Shown piece after piece: positions 51,066 to 63,056 of a DNA stretch of 64,000 bases (its first letter is position 1; each line of letters starts with the position of its first letter). The notes beneath the pieces are model-generated. The model was not told where the DNA came from. It did not search any database and saw only the letters and a list, made by a program, of their open reading frames with translations. The position numbers and the translations under genes are program-made. The stretch comes from Amoebidium appalachense (Eukaryota > Ichthyosporea), in contig CAVNZM010000004.1 in assembly GCA_963693365.1 (NCBI GenBank), forward strand, positions 11,284,001 through 11,348,000. Direction: 5' to 3'.

Positions 51066-51579
51066 GGGGGGGGGGGAGGCAAGCGGGGGGAGGAGGGGGG
51101 AGGGTGGCGAGGGATGAGATGGTGGGGAGAGGGGGGGAGGGGGGGGGGGGGGGGGGAGAGGAGAGGAAGGAAGGGCCACGGGAGGTTAGGCTGAGTGGGT
51201 TTAAAAATTACTTGTCACACCTCTGGTGCTGGAGCCTTATTGTAGTGTCGATCGCGAGACTGGGGGTGCGGCATGCCAGGAGCTACTACTAGAGAGAAGG
51301 CGGGAGTATGATTGGAGGGGGGGTGTTCAGCTAACCTTATATGGATAAAGCAAAGTTACAAGGATTCAAGCCATTGGTTGGGCAAGACCCCTTTTGCCGA
51401 ATATGGATAACAGATCATACACTGCTGTAGGCGGCGGTCAGGAATTGGCGCGCTCTTTACTGGTCACAACCAGTCCGGGAAGGCCATGAGCAGCATTGCC
51501 GAGCACACTGGAATACGGGAATGTTTGCGGTAACGTAGTCGCACTAGGGGGGCAGGGGGCCAGGCCCCAAGTGTTTAAA
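48777..51579. other. intergenic interval; no gene seen
   Basis: 48777-50600 is ordinary mid-AT sequence with no open frame or conserved motif I recognise. It contains a C-run at 49044-49077 and an AATAAA at 49564-49569 that could serve ACC but is 790 nt past the stop. A 51-nt G-homopolymer follows at 50621-50671, then G-rich sequence and (ATTT)n-G-run at 50996-51064. Confidence 0.6.
50621..50671. repeat. G51 homopolymer
   Basis: Fifty-one consecutive G, immediately after a (GC)n/(GT)n stretch. One of the longest homopolymers in the window. Confidence 0.95.
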
Positions 51580-52729
51580 ATGAAGCCAGGCTGCCCTAAG
51601 GGCACAACACAGCGCCCTGGGCATAAAACAGGCGGAGCTAGGGAGGGAGCTGGGCGCAAAAAAAAAGATGCTGCATTTGTTCAGCCTTTAGCGAACTTTG
51701 CAGGTTTTGGGACGGCAAACAAAGCTGTTTTGCAGGAACTAAACGTAAACGTACAACCCGAACAGCCCCCTCTATCTAAGGCCGCCGACATAAGGGCCCG
51801 TGTAGTTGAGGCAGGTAGCGTCCATTCGTTACCAAGAGAAATGGATCGGGCCCCTGCTCCACACCCACCAGACATACAGGTGCAACCCGACGAGGAACCT
51901 TTGCTAAATGCAGCAGCAGATGCGTACCGGGTAGACGAGGATGAAGGGGAGGAAGAGGGAGAAGATAATACGGACGGGGATGACGGTGGAGAGGAGTTTT
52001 CTGACGCGGCGGGCGAAACAATCAAGTCGCACCTGCACACAGTGAAAGAGAGTCTCAAAGATGAGAAGACGCCTGTGGGGTGGCATCTTCCACCTCCCAT
52101 TATAGGCTTTAAATTTGGGGGCGATCCAGCGCCTTTCTACAAACCCAGATGTTTTGCCTGGCTTCCGGAAAGGTTGTCTCCCGGTTTCATGGTGCCGTGC
52201 CCCTTCGATGATCACTACGTGGACCCCCACAACCACCCCAACCCACACCGTACTTCTCGCAATGGGTTCATGAGCAACCCCGTAGGACGGCGTGTTATCG
52301 ACTTTGACAGCTGCTACTACATTATCACGGCCCGGTACTTTTGTGACACATGCAAAAAAAACTTTGCCGGCACAAACCCCCAGACAATTAAACGCCTTCC
52401 ACTCTTCATGCGTGATCAGTTTCCGGCCTACCTTAGCCACCGCAGTGGGCTCGACCTAAAGGTGGTAACATTGTTGCGTGCACTGGCAGACAAAGGTGTG
52501 GGCCCAAACGCCTTTGCCACCCTCCTCTCGGAGCTCCACAAGCAGCGATACGACGAGCAGCGGCTCCTGTATTACTCGAGGGCGCTGCATTGGACCAAGT
52601 ATGAACTCAAAAAGCGTAACGATTTCCGCCCCCACGACCAGCGCCTGACAGAACTTCCCCCAGAGGAGCAGGCGGCTAAGTTCTCGGCGTTTGGTGACAA
52701 AAATGGTTACGCTGGACATGTGCCTTCAG
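51580..52729 (+). CDS. exon 1 of the transposase-like gene: DUF6729-like Cys domain
   Basis: 383 codons plus 1 nt. After the basic start and a Glu/Asp-rich stretch (about residues 128-150) comes a domain with PCPFDDH, GRRVIDFDSCYYI, RYFCDTCKKNF, LPLFMRDQFPAYL and an Arg/Tyr-rich helix ending HWTKYELKKR. The paired CPF and CDTCK suggest metal binding, of the kind seen in DNA-recognition domains of eukaryotic transposases. The donor is CAG|GCAAGT, a perfect GC-type consensus, joining in phase to GKYLSAVY of exon 2. Confidence 0.75.
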
Positions 52730-53095
52730 GCAAGTGTGCACTGCATTTTGGGTGTGTAAATGGTCCCCATTGTTTTGTATGCACGTGCTTGGGCATTTTT
52801 TGGGTTGGCTTGGTAGGGTTTTGTTTTATTATTTTTTATTTTTTTTTTAGGGGGGGGGGGGGGACTTGGAAATGGGTTTTGGAAGTGTGGTCAATAAGTT
52901 TCTATTATGGTGGTGGTGGATGTGTGGTGGTGGATGTGCGCCTGTGAGTGTGCGTGTACTTGTGGGTCCGTGTGTGTGTGTGTGTGTGGGTGGGGGGGGG
53001 GGGGGGGGGGGGGGAGGGGGAGGGGGGACATGGTGATGGATTAGGTGGTGGTGGTGGCAATCAGTCATGGTGGTGGTGGTGGTGGTGGTGGTGGT

Positions 53096-53126
<31 letters not shown>

Positions 53127-53283
53127 GGGCAGAGGGATCATCAGAGGGGTGAAAGCATAACGGTCCATGTACCAGTGAGTGTGCTTGGGAAATCGTGGAG
53201 AACTGTTATGCCTGAAATTAGATGGTGGGTGTGCGCATGTGTGTCTGTGTGTGTTGGGGGAAAGGAGGTGGAGAGGGGGGGGG

Positions 53284-53317
<34 letters not shown>

Positions 53318-53964
53318 GGGCACATGGTGGTAGACTGGATCTTGGTGGCGGTACTTAATGGTTATTATAGTAGTGGCAGGAGGGTGTGGGGGGAAGGGCA
53401 AACGGACGTGCAGGGGACAAACTGCAGATGGGGCACAAAGGGGAAAGAAGGTGAAAGTTGGTGCAATGACTTGGAGGGTTTGCGCGCGCCGGGAGGCGGG
53501 GGGAGGGGGGGGGGGGGGGGGGAGGGGGGGGGGGGGCAAACGGCCGGAGATGGGTGTGTAGCGTTTTTGAGATGGGAAAAGCCATACAGACTTACGAAAA
53601 TACAGAGAGGTGAGATGAACACGAGGGACTAGAGGGAATGGGGGGGATGGTCCTGATGGGAGGGTGGTGGAGTTCTAACAGTACTTGGGGTTCAGGCAAA
53701 TACCTGAGTGCCGTGTATACTGAGTTCAGCGACCGCACGGCAAAGTACCAGAGCCTGGACACGCAGCTCAAGCCCGTAAACAACGTGCTCAAGGCCGACC
53801 ACACCTTCCAAATTGGGAAGCTCACCGGCATCAATGGGGAGCCTCTGTACCGAGGCCTATGGACTTGTGTAAACGAGCTTGGCGGTGTGTGGTCCCTCCT
53901 CTTCTCCCCCCCTCCCCCCACTCTCCCCCAGGCCCCCTCTCCCCTCCCCCCCCCCCCCACACAC

Positions 53965-53995
<31 letters not shown>

Positions 53996-54249
53996 ACACG
54001 CCCCCTCCCCCCCCTCCCCCCCCTCCCCCCTCTAGGGCCTTTAAATCTCTTAGGCTCCACATTTAATGAGGTGGCACACTGTGAGTAGAGGTTTGTAGTA
54101 TGTGGGTTTTGGGGACAATTCTTGCCCTGTCGAGCAAAAACTAGGAAGCTCCAGATATGTGTGTATGTGTTTTTGCTGGGTAGAGATTGGGGTGGGCTGG
54201 GGTGGAGCTTTCTTTTGGCGGGGAATCGGGGGGGGGGGGGGGGGGGGGG

Positions 54250-54293
<44 letters not shown>

Positions 54294-55790
54294 AGCTTCT
54301 GCCAAGCAGAATGGGAGTAGGGGCCAGTGATTGCAAGGGATGCAGGGGGGGGGGGGGGGGGGGGGGAGAGACACCACCGTCGGGGTTGAAGGTAGAGAGG
54401 GCAAGAGGCCCGGGGTGGGGTGGGGGGGGGGGGGGGGGGACAGTAGGTGCCATATGGAGGGCTGTCCCATGGTTTGGGGGGAGGGGGAGTGGGGAAGGAT
54501 CGTGGGCACATGGGTTTGGGGGGAAGGCAGAGAGGGGGAAAGGATTGTGATCACAAGGGTTTAGGGGGAGGAAGGGGGAAGGATTGTAGGTACATGGGTT
54601 TAGGGGGGAGGGGGGGGGGGAAGATTTTGGGGGAAAGGGAGGCCTGGGGAAAGTATGTGGGCACATGGGTTTGGGGGGAAGGAGGGGGAAGGGTTTTGGG
54701 GGAGAGGGAGGGGAAAGTATGTGGGCACATGGGTTTGGGGGGAGGGAGGGGGAAAGGATTGTGTGGGCACTGAAGTCTCGTGAAGGGCCATGTGGTAAGG
54801 GAAGCTAGAACATGCATGGCCGCTCGGAGATGCCCTCTCACACAGTGCGGCACCCCAGAGATCCGGGCGCAGGTATTTACACGGGACTGCAGCCACCAGG
54901 AGATTGAGCCCGTGATCCAGCGCATCTCTGCCACCACGGCGGCGCTCAACAGCAAGGGCCCGGCCTTCTTCTACACAGATCGGTGCTGCCAAGACCGGGC
55001 GTTTGTTGAGCGCATGTTTCCAACCCTAGCCCGGCCAAAATGCCCCGTCCGTCTGAACGAGGCTGCGCTGGTAAGCGTGACGGACGGTCTGCCTGGGCTG
55101 GAGCTGCCGGCCAACTACCCTAAGCCGGTGTACACCGACTGCCAGGGGGCGGTGGTGGCTACAGCGGCCATTCGTGCCGACCTGGAGGGGCAGCAGCACC
55201 GCGTGGTGGGGCTGGACTGCGAGTGGGTCTATCGGGTGGGCCAGGCGCGGTCCAAGGTTTGCACGCTGCAGATTGCCACCGCACGGGCCGTGTACATCTT
55301 CCACTTGGCACGCATGGGCCCCAACCACAGCCCGCCCGCGCGGCTGGTGGACGAGCTGATTGCGCTGCTTAGGGACCCCAGCATCATCAAGGTGGGCAAG
55401 CAGATCGGCACGGACTCGGCCCACCTCAACAAGGACTACGGCACCCCTGTGGCCAGCTATCTGGAGCTGGGCCGGTTCTGCTATGCCCGTGCAGCTATCA
55501 CCTCTGCGGCCCGGGGCTTGGCCGACATCACTGCCCAGGTCATAGGCAAGAAGCTGCCCAAGCCGGCACTTGTTCGATGCTCCAACTGGCACGAGCCGCT
55601 ATCAGAGGTGCAGGCCACCTACGCTGCCCTTGATGCATATGCGTCCCTGCAGGTCTACTCGGCCGTGGTCGATAGGCCAAACCTGTCAGGTGTGTATCCC
55701 ACCTGCTTTTTGCCCCAGTGCTTATGTGCTTATGCCAGATATAGAAAGATTGTGGGCCCCCCAGAGGAGAGGGGGAGGGGGGGGGAGGGG

Positions 55791-55822
<32 letters not shown>

Positions 55823-55914
55823 TGGCTGACCACATGGGCCAGTGTTCCAGTTGTGTTATGCTGGGTGTCGGGTGGCTATCAAAGGAGGGGGTGATTGGTG
55901 GTGGTGGTGGTGGT

Positions 55915-55948
<34 letters not shown>

Positions 55949-56987
55949 CTATAGCACTGTTAACACGTGCAAGTGCCACACAAGCTGGGCACTGGGAGAG
56001 GGGGGGGGGGGAGGGAGAAGGGGGGGGGGGGGGGGAAGGGGGTTGCTAAGGAATATGCATTTGATTTTTGTGGAGCGAAGAGAAAAACGTTGGTGCTGTG
56101 GCTTTTTGGCTGAGTTTTTTGCTTCCCTCTATGACATGCAGCGCGGCTTCATGCAAAGGCACTCGGTGAAGGGGTTGAGATTGTGCCCCGGCGGGGCCCA
56201 CATGCTGCAGCAGCCACCGGGGTGGTGCTGGCTGTGCAGCCGGAGCGCTGGGGGGGCATGAAGGTGGGCAAGAAGCATGCAGTGGTGCGGGTGGATCAGG
56301 TGCTGTCGCCGGCCATGCAGGTGCCCTTTGGCCCCGACAAGGGCAAGACCCTGGGAGAGCTGGGCCCGCCGCCCTTTGAGCTGATGGTGCACCTGCAGTG
56401 GCTACGGCCCATTCAGCCCCCACCGGACCCAGGTGCCGAGGTGCCGGTGGTCCCTGACCCAGCCCCTCCCCCTGCCAGTCCTCCCCCTGCCGAGCAGCAG
56501 CAACCCCTTGCCGGCCCACAGGCACCCCCCCAGGACCCCCAGGCAGCCCCGGGGGGCCTTGAGGCAGCCCCAGGGGGACCCGAGGCAGCTCCCAGAGAGG
56601 GCATGTTGGGCCAGGCACCGCCTGGGGAGGTGGTGTGGCAGACTGTGCTGAATGACGCCTTCCACTCCATTGCAAACACGGCGGACGGCACGTACAAGTC
56701 ACACCCCCGCAGGGCTGAGTACGCACGCGCACTCAGCGAGGCAATATTTGTGTGGAATGAAGAGGATTACGGACATGTGAAGGTGCCCCCCCCCCCCCCC
56801 CCCCCCCCCAAAATAAAAAATAAAAAATAAAAATAAAAAAAACGGCAACAACAACATGCGTGACTGACGCGCACACACACATACACTCGTTAGCACACAC
56901 TCACCATTCCACCCACAACCATGCACACCTTCGACAAAACTTCTGAGGGAAGAGAGAGAGCCTGAGCCTCAGAGAGAGGGGGGGGAA

Positions 56988-57025
<38 letters not shown>

Positions 57026-57624
57026 GGGGGGGGGGGAGGGGGGAGGAGAGTGGGGGTTATTCATATGCCTAGAGAGAAATAATGTAGGGTTGTGGGGGGA
57101 AATAGCCACATGCATTTTTTACTTGTGTTGGGGGAGAAGATGGGGGGGGTGGAGGGGAGGGGTCCTACAATAACGGCAGGTATCAAAGTCTACCAAACCC
57201 AAATTGCAGTGTGCGTAGTAAATTAATATTGGCATCCTGCCTCACAGGGGGTGCTGGAGCAGAAGGGCATCGACATTGAAACCGAGCTCAAGGGCGGCGA
57301 CCTGAGCTACTTCATGGAGCGCATCCGGCGGGTTATTCCCGACCCATACACGCTGGTCTCGCGGCTGGTGGAGTTCAAAAACACCTACAAGGATGTGCCG
57401 CCCGGACCGGATGGCAAGCCTCTGTTCAAGAAGGATGGCTTTGAAAGACTCGAGGCAACATCCCCCCCCCCCCCCCCCCCCCTCCCCTGCAGGCGCCCAA
57501 CAACTCCACCACCACAGAAAAGATTCTTCGCTTATTTGTCATCCTTGGTTCATCTGCACACACACGCACACCCTAGCCTCCCCCCCCCCCCCCCCCCCCC
57601 CCCCCCCAAACATACACACACACA

Positions 57625-57678
<54 letters not shown>

Positions 57679-57762
57679 CCCGCACGGCCCTTGCTGCCTA
57701 GCCAGTTGTTTTTTGCCTTTCCCTGCTCGTTTTTTTCCTTAGCAACCCCATCCCCCCCCCCC

Positions 57763-57793
<31 letters not shown>

Positions 57794-59465
57794 ACACACA
57801 CATACACACACACTACCACCACCACCACCCACCCATCTCTCTGATGTTTGCTTGTGCCCCCACAGTCGCTGCTCGAACACGCCCAAAATGGCTGTCTGTC
57901 GGACCCCCCCGGCCTGCCCCTCTACTACGAGACCACTGCCGACGCAGATGGGCTCATGCGCTACCGCTGCATCCGGGGCACCAACGAGGTGGAGGGGGCA
58001 GTGCACAACCCCCTGGCCACCCACTTTGGGGCCACACGCATGTCGCTGCGCCTGCTGGACGCCACCATGTCCAATAGGCGCCACCGCCACAACCTGCGTG
58101 CACACTACCGCAACCGCCTGGGCCAGGCATCGGGGCCCCCCCACTACAGCCCCTGGATTGTTGACGACATGGAGGCACTGGCGCTGATGCTGTACGGCCA
58201 TCACCTCGACCCCCAGTGGGTACCCGTAGGCTGCTACAAGCTACCGGAGGAGTACTTCAACTTTGCCCCGCTCTCCTGTGTGGCCAATGCCCCGGCGCAG
58301 GAGCCAGTTGCGGTGCCCGCACCCCCACCTCCGTCTGATAACATCGAGCCTGCAGCCAATGGCGTGATGGGCGGGCCAGAGGACTGTGAGGTCGAGGAGG
58401 GTGACGGTGCTGCCATGGGGGGGGGGCAACCAGGTGGCGCGTGGTGCACCACAGCCGGACCCTGCACTGAGGGGCGACTACAAGTTCCTGGCGCAGAAGC
58501 AACATGTGGCCATCCCCTTCCTTCCGGTGCTTACCCCTCAGGAGCGCAAGCTATTCAGCACGCTGCTCCTGGGCACCTACAAGGCACATGCAAAGCCCAA
58601 CGGCCAGCTGTTCGAGGCTTTGGCCCAAGACTTCAACAAGGCTGCCTCTGTGGCTGGGGGAATCTACATGAAGGATGCGGCCTACATCAAGAAGCATTTC
58701 GACAAGTGGAAGACCTGGCAGACGGCACATGCACAGCGCTCCACACACGAGGGCCTGGCAGATCACCGCAAGCGTATGCGCGAGGAGAGGGCAGACGCTG
58801 TGCCAGCAACCATACGGCCTGCCCCCTTGCCACCCCTCCCTGTTCCAGACGGTGTCGATGCAGGGGCGCAGCGTGAGCGGCCCTTGCCCATGCTAGTGGG
58901 CAAAAAGCATCGCAACATTGGCCCTGAGGGGCCCCTGCAGATGGATTTGCCGGTGCCCCCTCCTATGCAGCCACCCCAGAGAGCCCCCAAGACCTGCAAG
59001 ACGTGTGGCCGCCAGGGCAAGGGCTGCCCCGGCTCCAATCGGGCCAAGAGCTGCCCACGTTGGGTTGCAGCCAATCAGGATGCCATGCCACCAGCACCCG
59101 CGCTTGACATGCAGCAGGGCCATGTGCCGCACATGCCCCCTGCACCCCATCCAGGCCCGCACCACCCACATGGCTGGCCCCCACCGTGGGGCATCATGCC
59201 GCCTCAGCCCGGCCCTGCCTTCCCCATGCCTGGGCTACTGCCGCAGCACGGTCCCCATCCTTACTTGGGCCATGTGGGCCAGCCCTCGGCTGGTGGGCAG
59301 TTCCCACCCCCTTCTCGTGCATCTGCTGTGCTGGGCCTGGCGTTGCCACCTGCTGGAGAGACGCAGCTGCAATGGCACGATCGAAAGCAAAGTAATCGTG
59401 GCCGCAAGTCTGCAGGCAGCCAATCAGGATCTCAGAGTAGTCAGAGTAGCCAAACTAGTGTCTAA
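51580..59465 (+). CDS. transposase-like protein with embedded DEDDy 3'-5' exonuclease (6 exons)
   Basis: Exons 51580-52729, 53696-53884, 54859-55689, 56142-56782, 57248-57454, 57866-59465; joined length fits about 1538 aa once one base of the G10 run at 58417-58426 is discounted. Order: basic start (AGRKKK), acidic region, a Cys-containing domain resembling DUF6729 (about 150-380), first putative catalytic Asp in KADHTF (about 420), second in YTDRCC (about 485), a complete WRN-like exonuclease (about 555-715), and a probable catalytic Glu in RGTNEVEG (about 1043). A Myb-like basic region and a Cys cluster (CKTCGRQGKGC) follow. The layout suggests a DDE-type transposase with an exonuclease inserted in its core. 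The ATG at 51580 is the first in-frame one; the frame is open further upstream. Two introns use GC donors. Exons are GC-rich compared with ACC, consistent with transfer or a recent element. Confidence 0.75.
54486..54770 (+). repeat. G-rich minisatellite in intron 2 of the transposase-like gene
   Basis: About six degenerate copies of a 40-60-nt unit built on GTGGGCACATGGGTTTGGGG and GGAAGGATTGTG. Confidence 0.85.
54859..55689 (+). CDS. exon 3 of the transposase-like gene: second catalytic Asp and exonuclease
   Basis: 277 codons. It opens with EIRAQVFTRDC and YTDRCCQDRAF (second Asp of a DDE-like core). From about residue 110 of the exon it has all exonuclease motifs of the WRN/DEDDy group: Exo I GLDCEW, Exo II GKQIGTDSAHLNKDY, Exo III YAALDAYAS, with Asp/Glu/Asp/Asp and the Tyr in place. 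LELGRFCYA and RGLADITAQV match the middle of the fold. An intact active site argues for a working nuclease. Confidence 0.88.
57866..59465 (+). CDS. exon 6 of the transposase-like gene, with 1-nt frame change
   Basis: Begins SLLEHAQNGCLSDPPG, then RCIRGTNEVEGAVHNP (probable third catalytic residue) and RHRHNLRAHYRNR with HYSPWIVDDMEALAL. At 58417-58426 a run of ten G separates this frame from the next one, which continues FLAQKQHVAIPFLPVLTP, a Myb-like basic region with KKHFDKWKTW, CKTCGRQGKGC with a further CP pair, and a Pro/His/Gly-rich tail ending at TAA 59463-59465. A run of nine G would make the exon continuous. Confidence 0.75.
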
Positions 59466-59898
59466 TATTGGAATGTACACCAATGTAACGGATCTCATAT
59501 GTGTTGTAGTGCTTCAAGTTATACCTGTTCTTCGTACAGTCATGTTAGGGGGGAGGGGGGGGGGGGGGGGGGCTAGCTTTCATTCCGAAGTTTACTGTAA
59601 AGAATTAAAATTTAGAATCTGAGTAATAGTACAGAGCCTTTGCACTTTTCTCTGTTTGTTAGGAATTCTTTGTGATCGAGAGTATGGTGTGTTAGACTAT
59701 TGGTGTTAATGTGTCCTGGAAGGTGTATAATGTCTGCTGGCCGTAGTCAGTATCTATTTTTAGGTATATAGTATATTTTTAAATGTTGGCCGCTGGCCAA
59801 TAAATAGCAAATAATAAACACACGATAAAGTCAACAGCGTGCCAAAAAACTAATCCCCAGCGAGCGCACCCAGTGATGTGTGTGTGTGTGTGTGTGTC

Positions 59899-59962
<64 letters not shown>

Positions 59963-61291
59963 CGCGCGCGCGTGCGTGCGTGTGTGTGTGTGTGTGTGCG
60001 TGCGTGCGTGCGTGTGTGCGTGTGTGCGTGTGTGCGTGTGTGCGTGTGTGTGTGTGAGTGTGTGTGTGTGTGTGTGTATGTGTGGTGTGGTGTGTGCGCG
60101 GCTTGTACATATGTACGTGTTCATGTGCACCTGTGTCGGACCTACGAAGTACATGAAAGTAAATTTTGACAGCATCGATCTGCCGGTGTGTATGTGTATG
60201 TGTGCCAGTGCAGCAGGTGTGCCTTGTAACTGATAGCTTCGCATTTTACGTGTGTGTATATATAGTAGTACGCATAGACACTTGCTGATCATTCGGATCG
60301 ACATTAATATTTAATCTGTCGGTCCTCGGTTTTTTGAGTGAATGATGATCAAGTGTAAGAGCATTCACTTGGCAAGTATTAATGTTGCAGAGGCTAGCTG
60401 CAGCTGCAAGCGTCGGATGCACACTGACAATTGTCTTTTCAGCGAGTCTAACCTGCAGGCAGCAGCTGCACACATATAGGGTTGTTATCTTGCGGCACAT
60501 GCACGGTGATCATTTCAGAGTAATAGAGTTCAGAGCAATGAAAATAATGAAAATAACTAAACTTTGTGACTACTTTAAAGTTGCTGAGATCATACGTGGT
60601 GCAAGCTGCACTATGAACACATGTATAGTGCTAGTAATTAATACATTTTTGTTGCCTTCTGCAGGGTTATCGTAGCTACGTCACGGCCTGCACTCAGGGG
60701 GGGGGGAGGGGGGGGGGAGAGGGGGATGATTCGAAGGGGGTATAAATAAGAACATGCACCTAAAGGTCTTTCCCGTGGATCCTCCCCCCCCTCCCCCCCC
60801 CACCTCTCCCTCCCCCCGGGGCCCCATACTATGATATCTAGGCCCAATATTATATGCCCCTTCCCCCCCCCCCCCCCCCCTCCTCTCCGGATCCCCGGAC
60901 CCCACTTCCCTACCCGGAGGCTCAAGAGCTCCCCCCTTCCCCCTCCCCCCCCTCCCCCCCCCCCCCCCCCCCAAGGCTTACGGGGGCCCTTCTTCATCGA
61001 GGGGGAGGGGGTGGGGGTGGGGGGTGGGGGGGAGGGGGTGGGGGGAGGGAAGTGGAAGGCGGGGGTGGATGCATGTCAGCCTAGGTGAATTCAATTGTTT
61101 AACTCCAGTGTGCAGGACTGGTCTGAAGGCTTAAGAAAACAACGAGGAAATGGGGTCCAGTGGAGGTGGTGGTGGTGTTCTGTGTGTGTGTGTACACGTG
61201 CACGTATGTGTGTGGTTTTTTTAAGGGGTGAGTGGTGGTGGTGGTGGTGGTGGTGGTCACCGTGGTGGTGGTGTGTGTGTCTGGTGTGTGT

Positions 61292-61339
<48 letters not shown>

Positions 61340-62629
61340 TAGAAAGAAAAACTGCTCGTGGGTCACTGTTTTTCGTCACTGTATTTGTAACGGGCCGCTC
61401 ATATTTATATAACTACTTTAATTTAAGTACACGTGTTCATTATCATATACGATGGCCAAATATAGAAATTTTGGCGTCGAAGTTCTTGGAGCTAAAAAAA
61501 CGTTTAAAAGGGGGAAATAATAGCTTGGCCCCAAATTTACCTTGCCGTTTTTAGCGAATGTATTTTTTATTCATGAGTTCTAGTGATTCAGTGAGTGCAC
61601 GTGCCTGCCTCAGGCTGATCATGACAACTGCAACACACCATTCCTACATGGATATCAACCAAAAGAAAATAGTATATACTGTGGTGGTCTCCTAAACCTT
61701 GTGCGGCATGCGCATACATGATATTACAGTGACGCATGTGCATATTATTGTTCTGTACACCGGAGTGTGCCGGTGCACGTGGCTGTTTTGTGCACATGTT
61801 ACAATAGCAGCACGATCTCCCTAAACTCCATGTTTACACATCCCTCACCCTGGCTCTGCCTTGTCGGTGCTCCAAAACACACATACAAATCCCCCTAGAC
61901 TCAGTGCCTGCACATGGTCGCATTCACGTGCAGGTCACGTGACACATGCGATGCCATACTGCCGTCTACAGCAACAACCACGGCAGCATGTATACCGGCC
62001 CAGCACGAAATATACTTATCGGCAGCCCACTGAACTCGCCCATTTTCTCTTTTTCATGTATGTCCCTCCTTTTTTGTAAAATCACCCTTTTTGGCCTCCC
62101 GGTAGTGGATTTTGCAGGATTTGACTTCTTTGAGGTCCAAAAACCTCAAATTTTCCCCGGCGGGGCCGGGGAGGGAGAATTCAAAAATTGCCCGCTCCTG
62201 ATATGGTACCCGGGCCGCGAGACTCAATTTGCAACTGACCAGCCTTCAGCTCATGAGCCAGTTCGTGAGCCTAGCCTATACAGCGTATGCTCACTCCAAA
62301 TGAATATTCAATATAGTGCGGGCTTGCAAACACCATTAATGACGTCACGCACGGAAGACTACACAGTCGAGTTCCGCGGCTTAGAGGCTCTGAGCCTCTG
62401 AGGTGTTTCTAGATGGCCGTGCCTCTGACCTGCTCCCTTTCCAACGTTGACTCTTTCCAACCATAGACGCGGCATGCACCCGACCCTAACCCTCTCCTTT
62501 CTGCGTGGGCTCTGCCTTGTTGTACCTCTGTGCCAAGCTTCTACATGCCCCTCTCTCCTCCCGCTTTTTGGTCTACACACAGTGACATACAACCAACCAT
62601 CACTCGAGCACAGGCACATGCACACCAAC
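59466..62629. other. 3' UTR and intergenic interval; no gene seen
   Basis: Two overlapping-range AATAAA signals at 59799-59804 and 59813-59818 probably end the transposase-like transcript. (GT)n and GC-alternating repeats fill 59877-60086. C- and G-runs and (GGT)n occur at 60697-61340. The interval 60090-60660 and 61340-62400 is unique sequence with no coding signal I can support. At 62402-62421 there is a 20-nt exact match to SINE-like copy A (4785-4804). Confidence 0.6.
59799..59818 (+). terminator. probable polyadenylation signals of the transposase-like gene
   Basis: AATAAA at 59799-59804 and again at 59813-59818, about 335 nt past the stop codon, in an AT-rich stretch followed by (GT)n. 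Confidence 0.6.
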
Positions 62630-63019
62630 ATGGCGTTTGTCACACACGCGGGTGTGTCCATGCCGAGGTTGGTCTACGGCACCGCCTGGAAGAAAGAGCG
62701 CACTACACAACTCGTGCTACAGGTGGGCAAGATTGCGGAAGGGCTTTTGTTTGCGAAGATTTTTTTGGGGTTGTGACGTGTGCGTATGGGCTTGTCTCGG
62801 GCATTGCTACAAGTCAAGTTGATGAAAAAAAGGGATTTTTTTTTTTCTCGGCAAGGATTTTGGTCTCCTGCTTCTCTTCACAGTCTCAACTGCTCCATTA
62901 ACGCCCCTTTTTTGCCATGGAAAGAACAAGCCACAAGAATAGAGCCCGTAGTTGACCTCTTTTCCTCTCTCTCTCTCTCTCCCCCCCCCGCTCCCCCTCC
63001 CCCCCCCCAATCCCTCCTC

Positions 63020-63056
<37 letters not shown>

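Noticed and set aside
52729-52737. GT donor four bases downstream for exon 1 of the transposase-like gene (AAGT|GTGCAC)
   Set aside because: It would keep frame only with an extra residue and a poor donor; the GC donor CAG|GCAAGT is a perfect consensus and gives a clean join. RNA reads would settle it.
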